A stretch of 8,543 bases of DNA from CAYSAA01 sp964428905 (GTDB lineage Bacteria; Atribacterota; Phoenicimicrobiia; Phoenicimicrobiales; Stramentimicrobiaceae), in NCBI GenBank assembly GCA_964428905.1, contig CAYSAA010000015.1, forward strand, positions 1 through 8,543, given 5' to 3'. Shown one piece after another: positions 5,872 through 8,543 of this stretch (positions within the stretch are counted from its first letter, which is position 1; every line of letters starts with the position of its first letter). A program made the position numbers and the translations under genes. The notes beneath the pieces were generated by a model, which ran no database searches, was not told the DNA's origin, and worked only from the letters and a program-made list of their open reading frames with translations.

Positions 5872-6090
5872 GGGATGGTTCTCTATATCAGACGTATTTA
5901 TCTTAATCATATACCAAAACATCCCTGAAAAAATATTTTAGGTAAACAATACAGAAAAATGAAAATACACCAGGCTAACCAAAAGCATGCTATACTCTAA
6001 AAGAGATTTGACAATATCCTGGTTTGTATTATACACCTGCAAGTAAGATAATAAAAAAAGCTGAAAATGAAGGAAACTGACAATTCAAGA
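5872..6090 (+). pseudogene. Decayed C-terminus of an IS200-like REP-associated transposase, copy 2 (long direct repeat)
   Basis: This 219-bp stretch aligns over its whole length with 2110-2329 in the same orientation, with scattered substitutions and a few single-base indels, including a 1-bp loss in the segment matching 2221-2238. The shared ACCAGGCTAACCAA and GCAAGTAAGATAATAAAAAA blocks make the homology plain. It begins with GGGATGGTTCTC, a degenerate form of the GGGGACGGTTCTC motif. It is more decayed than copy 1 and cannot code. As with copy 1, the next gene downstream starts a short distance after it (MFS gene at 6301). Confidence 0.55.
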
Positions 6091-6260
6091 CCTATCCACA
6101 TATATTTCTCTTTCAATATTTTCTACTGGTCTATCTCATTAAATTGATCGACTGTGTTCTTTACTGTAAATTGTTATTATTTTGTCTAATTGGGCAATAC
6201 AAGGCAATACTCTTATACCGTAATGTAAAAATAAAATTTGATTTTTTTTACTTAGTAGTA

Positions 6261-6269
6261 TGCTATAAA
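6261..6269 (+). promoter_or_regulatory. Extended -10 promoter of the MFS transporter gene
   Basis: TGCTATAAA at 6261-6269 is an extended -10 element. A TTGATT at 6238-6243 is 20 bp upstream, longer than ideal, so the TGn extension probably matters. A short leader of about 25 nt would result. The rest of 6091-6260 holds no gene. A pair of GGCAATAC repeats (6193-6200 and 6203-6210) might be a regulator half-site pair, but this is weak. Confidence 0.45.
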
Positions 6270-6300
6270 TTAGTGCTAAAAAACAAGAAAATGGAATTGT

Positions 6301-7464
6301 ATGGTTAAAAATCCAAAAAATATTCAACTGAAAATCAGTTTATGGGGACATGCCTATAATGATGCTTATATATTTATTATCCCTTTATTGCTACCTTTTT
6401 TACGTCTGGAATATTCTCTAACTTATTTCCAATCAGGGCTTATTCTTACAATTCACGTTGCTTTGCGCTCTATATTTTCACTAATCATTGGTTTTTTGGG
6501 AGACCATTTTAACCATAAACACTTATTTATTTCCTTTGGATTTGCCCTATCATCTATTCTTCTGGGAAGCCTTATATGGATTAGCGATATTCCTTTTATT
6601 GTTGCTATACTTTTGCTTATGGCTATTGGAATATCTACTTTTCATCCTCTTGCAACGGCAATGGTAGGGGAAAAGGCAAAACCCGAAAAGCGTGGCCGAG
6701 ATCTCAGTTTGTTTAATGCAGCCGGTACTTTTGGTGTATCAATAATGAGCTTGATATTCGGCTGGATTGTTCAAATGTGGGGATGGAGAATAGCTTGTCT
6801 AATTATTTCACTTCCCGGCTATTTACTTGCATGGGGTTATACTAAATTGAAAAATGAAATACCGGGTGATAACATCAGCACGGAGAAATTAGCAAACCAA
6901 ATTTTGTTCATTGTTTATTTTATAAGTCGTGGTTTACGCGGAATAGGAACATGGGCAATACTTTCTTTCCTGCCTATATACGCAACAGACCGTATTGGTG
7001 TAAGTCCTGGCATATCAGCCTGGTTAGTAAGCTTATATTTTATTGGTGAACTTTCTGGAAGTTTGTTAATGAGTAAAATGCTTGATCGGAAAGATCCCCT
7101 AAGAATTGCTATTTTTGTAACCATTCTTGCTGCTTTTCTAACATTTACTCTCACTTATCCAACTATATTAATAGTAATTGGCATAATAGTTGCAGGGATT
7201 GGATTGTCGCAGGGGTTTTATTATCCTTCTCAGCATGCCTGGATAACTAAAGTCAGCTCAAATAAGTCTCGAGGGAAAATCTTTGGTTTAGTGTTTTTTA
7301 TTGAAGGTGTATCTTCAACTACCGCACCTTTTATTTATGGCTGGCTTGCAGATAAATTTGGTTTAGTTTATGCATACCGTCTGGCTGTTATTCCTATTAT
7401 TATTAGCTTTTTTCTATTTATTATTATTTATCATATGGCTGAAAAAATAAAGCTATCAAAATAA
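6301..7464 (+). CDS. MFS-family transporter, probable drug or solute efflux
   Basis: A 387-residue membrane protein with about 12 hydrophobic segments in two halves separated by a polar loop (about 184-200, TKLKNEIPGDNISTEKL). The MFS motif A appears between segments 2 and 3 as GFLGDHFNHKHLF (64-76), with D68 in the usual place, and a weaker repeat of it is seen in the second half (LLMSKMLDRKDP). The N-terminal GHAYNDAYIFIIPLLLPFL is reminiscent of the Fsr (fosmidomycin-resistance) branch. Proton-driven export is the likely mode; the substrate is unknown. ATG 6301 has no strong Shine-Dalgarno sequence. An ATG at 6291 is out of frame and meets a stop at once. Length is typical for the family. 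No terminator hairpin follows before the inverted IS end at 7501. Confidence 0.9.
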   Translation: MVKNPKNIQLKISLWGHAYNDAYIFIIPLLLPFLRLEYSLTYFQSGLILTIHVALRSIFSLIIGFLGDHFNHKHLFISFGFALSSILLGSLIWISDIPFIVAILLLMAIGISTFHPLATAMVGEKAKPEKRGRDLSLFNAAGTFGVSIMSLIFGWIVQMWGWRIACLIISLPGYLLAWGYTKLKNEIPGDNISTEKLANQILFIVYFISRGLRGIGTWAILSFLPIYATDRIGVSPGISAWLVSLYFIGELSGSLLMSKMLDRKDPLRIAIFVTILAAFLTFTLTYPTILIVIGIIVAGIGLSQGFYYPSQHAWITKVSSNKSRGKIFGLVFFIEGVSSTTAPFIYGWLADKFGLVYAYRLAVIPIIISFFLFIIIYHMAEKIKLSK

Positions 7465-7500
7465 AAATAGATCTTGTCTTTAAAAATACAGGGGGCGGCA

Positions 7501-7535
7501 GACTGTGTGAAAACTCATCTTTTAATTGCCTAACA
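7501..7535 (-). repeat. Right, inverted copy of the 35-bp IS end
   Basis: GACTGTGTGAAAACTCATCT and the bases that follow are the reverse complement of 207-241 with two mismatches. No transposase accompanies it here: another repeat starts at 7561, so only the terminus of this IS copy remains. With the left copy it frames 242-7500 as inward-facing ends of two inverted IS copies. Confidence 0.6.
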
Positions 7536-7560
7536 ACACCTAAAGTGGTATAAAAAAAAT

Positions 7561-7605
7561 GGGGTCTATCATTGAAAAATAACACCCCAGCTAACTTGAT
7601 AATAG
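7561..7605 (+). repeat. 45-bp dispersed repeat, copy 2
   Basis: It matches 2029-2073 at 43 of 45 positions in direct orientation, starting GGGGTCTATCATTG. The rest of the gene-free stretch 7465-7886 holds an ACAGGGGGCG motif near 7487, another GGGGTCAAGC motif at 7694 of the same general REP-like type, and the lipoprotein promoter. No gene is visible. Confidence 0.75.
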
Positions 7606-7797
7606 AATCATCTAATCAACCAGGATAGTTAAATTATTTTCTTTATGCCCGAATAATAACATATGACCGAAGGAGCATTTGTGCAAAAGATATGGGGTCA
7701 AGCTTCAAAAGTTCATTTATTCTAAAAAGAAATTTATAAGATATCCTTCTGCTTCTGAAAGAGGTATAATTAGTTAATAAATGCTATTAATGTGATA

Positions 7798-7827
7798 TTG
7801 TTTAAAGACCTCCTCAAGCAGTATAAT
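7798..7827 (+). promoter_or_regulatory. Promoter of the small lipoprotein gene
   Basis: TTGTTT at 7798-7803 and a perfect TATAAT at 7822-7827 are 18 bp apart. Transcription would begin near 7834, leaving an AT-rich leader of about 50 nt before the AAAGGA site (7872-7877) and ATG 7887. A second TATAAT at 7765-7770 lacks a convincing -35. Confidence 0.55.
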
Positions 7828-7886
7828 ATTATTAAAAATATATTTAATGGCTAAATTATTCTCAATAAAGTAAAGGAATTTAAATT

Positions 7887-8276
7887 ATGAAAAAAATATT
7901 TGTTTTAATAATCATATTATTCGTTTTGTTTTGTTCAGGTTGTTTGGATAATCCACCAATATTAAACTTAAATAATATTAAATGGTATACTACCTCCGAA
8001 GCAATCAATGATTTAACCTTTGGCTATGTACATCTTAGTATAAGTGGAGTTACAACCGGGGATAAAGTAACGGTGGTAACTTATGGAGATGGGATTATCT
8101 CAGAGCAGGGACTTGAGTTAAATCAGGAGAATCAGTTTGAAGAGGATATAGTCATAAAATTTACTCATATGGCAGATGATGAATCCAGAATTTATAGTAC
8201 GGTAATTACTGCTTATAAGGGTAACAGCTCAACCAAAATAAGCTTGGAAAGTGAAGAATTAGTTTTTTTAGATTGA
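7887..8276 (+). CDS. Small secreted lipoprotein of unknown function
   Basis: A 129-residue protein starting MKKIFVLIIILFVLFCSGC: two lysines, a hydrophobic core of about 13 residues, and a lipobox ending at C19 (SGC), so it should be exported, lipidated on C19 and anchored to the outer face of the membrane. The lipobox is slightly odd, with Cys rather than Leu at -3. The mature part is acidic, rich in beta-type residues (YVHLSISGVTTGDKVTVVTY; FEEDIVIKF; YSTVITAYKG) and without helices I can identify, suggesting a small beta-sandwich. I recognise no family. ATG 7887 has AAAGGA at 7872-7877 and its own promoter upstream. It lies outside the inverted IS ends and may belong to different DNA from the cargo. 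Confidence 0.8.
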   Translation: MKKIFVLIIILFVLFCSGCLDNPPILNLNNIKWYTTSEAINDLTFGYVHLSISGVTTGDKVTVVTYGDGIISEQGLELNQENQFEEDIVIKFTHMADDESRIYSTVITAYKGNSSTKISLESEELVFLD

Positions 8277-8343
8277 TGGCAAAACAATAGAATTTCCAGA
8301 ATCGTTCTTTTTCCATACAAAAAGAAGTTTACAGACAAGCTAG

Positions 8344-8529
8344 AGGAGGAAGAAAGGACTTTGTGAATTGGGGTTAGCGAAGTGTCCCTGGTCAGCATTT
8401 AAAGAGTTCAGGTTTAATTTTTAATTCAAAAAATTGACAAATTGGATTGACAGAGAAGGTTTAGGTTGGTATGCTATTAAAAATTATAATGAATATAGAA
8501 AATTAAAAAGGATTAGTAAAAATATTTAG
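8344..8529 (+). pseudogene. Possible decayed coding remnant after the lipoprotein gene
   Basis: One frame is open apart from a single stop at 8422-8424. It reads GLAKCPWSAFKEFRFNF, stop, FKKLTNWIDREGLGWYAIKN and on to a stop at 8527-8529. For AT-rich DNA this is unusually open and protein-like, but no start with a ribosome site is visible and I do not recognise the family. The second part could be a 31-codon frame from TTG 8434. Chance is a real alternative. Confidence 0.25.
8447..8475 (+). promoter_or_regulatory. Candidate promoter pointing out of the window
   Basis: A perfect TTGACA (8447-8452) is 17 bp from TATGCT (8470-8475), which carries a TGn extension (8467-8469). Another TTGACA is at 8434-8439. 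AGAGGATAGAGAG near the right edge could be the ribosome site of a gene starting just beyond it. The call conflicts with the possible coding remnant in the same bases. Confidence 0.35.
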
Positions 8530-8543
8530 AGGATAGAGAGCAA

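Noticed and set aside
6193..6210. GGCAATAC direct repeats as a regulator binding site for the MFS gene
   Set aside because: Short direct repeats in AT-rich DNA with no regulator gene next to them; not enough to call.
7681..7725. 14-residue frame from GTG with AGGAG five nt upstream
   Set aside because: It is too short and overlaps a REP-like GGGGTCAAGC motif; no other support for a peptide.

Overview
The window looks like an accessory, transposon-scarred stretch of a low-GC Gram-positive (Clostridia-type Firmicutes) chromosome. The DNA is AT-rich, genes have strong AGGAGG-type ribosome binding sites, several promoters have extended -10 boxes, and copies of a GGGGACGGTTCTC-type motif are scattered between genes. 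The host assignment is an inference; no housekeeping marker is present.

Layout. (1) 1-241: 3' end of an open frame, probably a transposase, followed by a terminal repeat read as an insertion-sequence end. (2) 279-1988: a compact three-gene operon (XRE-type repressor, ImmA/IrrE-type zinc protease, PIN-domain nuclease). Genes are joined by two 8-bp overlaps, and a 12-bp inverted repeat overlies the promoter. This is the most interesting module: it resembles a protease-controlled toxin-antitoxin or stress/defence switch. (3) 1989-2393: intergenic repeats, including the decayed C-terminus of a REP-associated (IS200-like) tyrosine transposase. (4) 2394-3525: RidA-like protein and a class I SAM methyltransferase. 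(5) 3720-5235: a GNAT acetyltransferase with its own promoter, followed by an M28-type peptidase broken by two frameshifts. (6) 5276-5393: a GC-rich, hairpin-rich element unlike its surroundings. (7) 5420-5818: a glyoxalase/bleomycin-resistance-fold (VOC) protein. (8) 5872-6090: second copy of the transposase fossil. (9) 6301-7464: an MFS transporter. (10) 7501-7535: an inverted copy of the left IS end, then a second copy of a 45-bp repeat. (11) 7887-8276: a small lipoprotein, followed by a possible decayed gene.

Functionally the window is a patchwork of small, mostly independent accessory genes (detoxification, acetylation, efflux, a protease-nuclease switch) separated by dead repeats. The inverted IS ends at 207-241 and 7501-7535 bracket about 7.3 kb, so the segment could have been assembled or moved as a composite transposon whose right-hand IS has since been lost. 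Several fossils (broken peptidase, transposase tails, possible VOC gene scraps) show active decay. The operon at 367-1988 is intact and tightly built.
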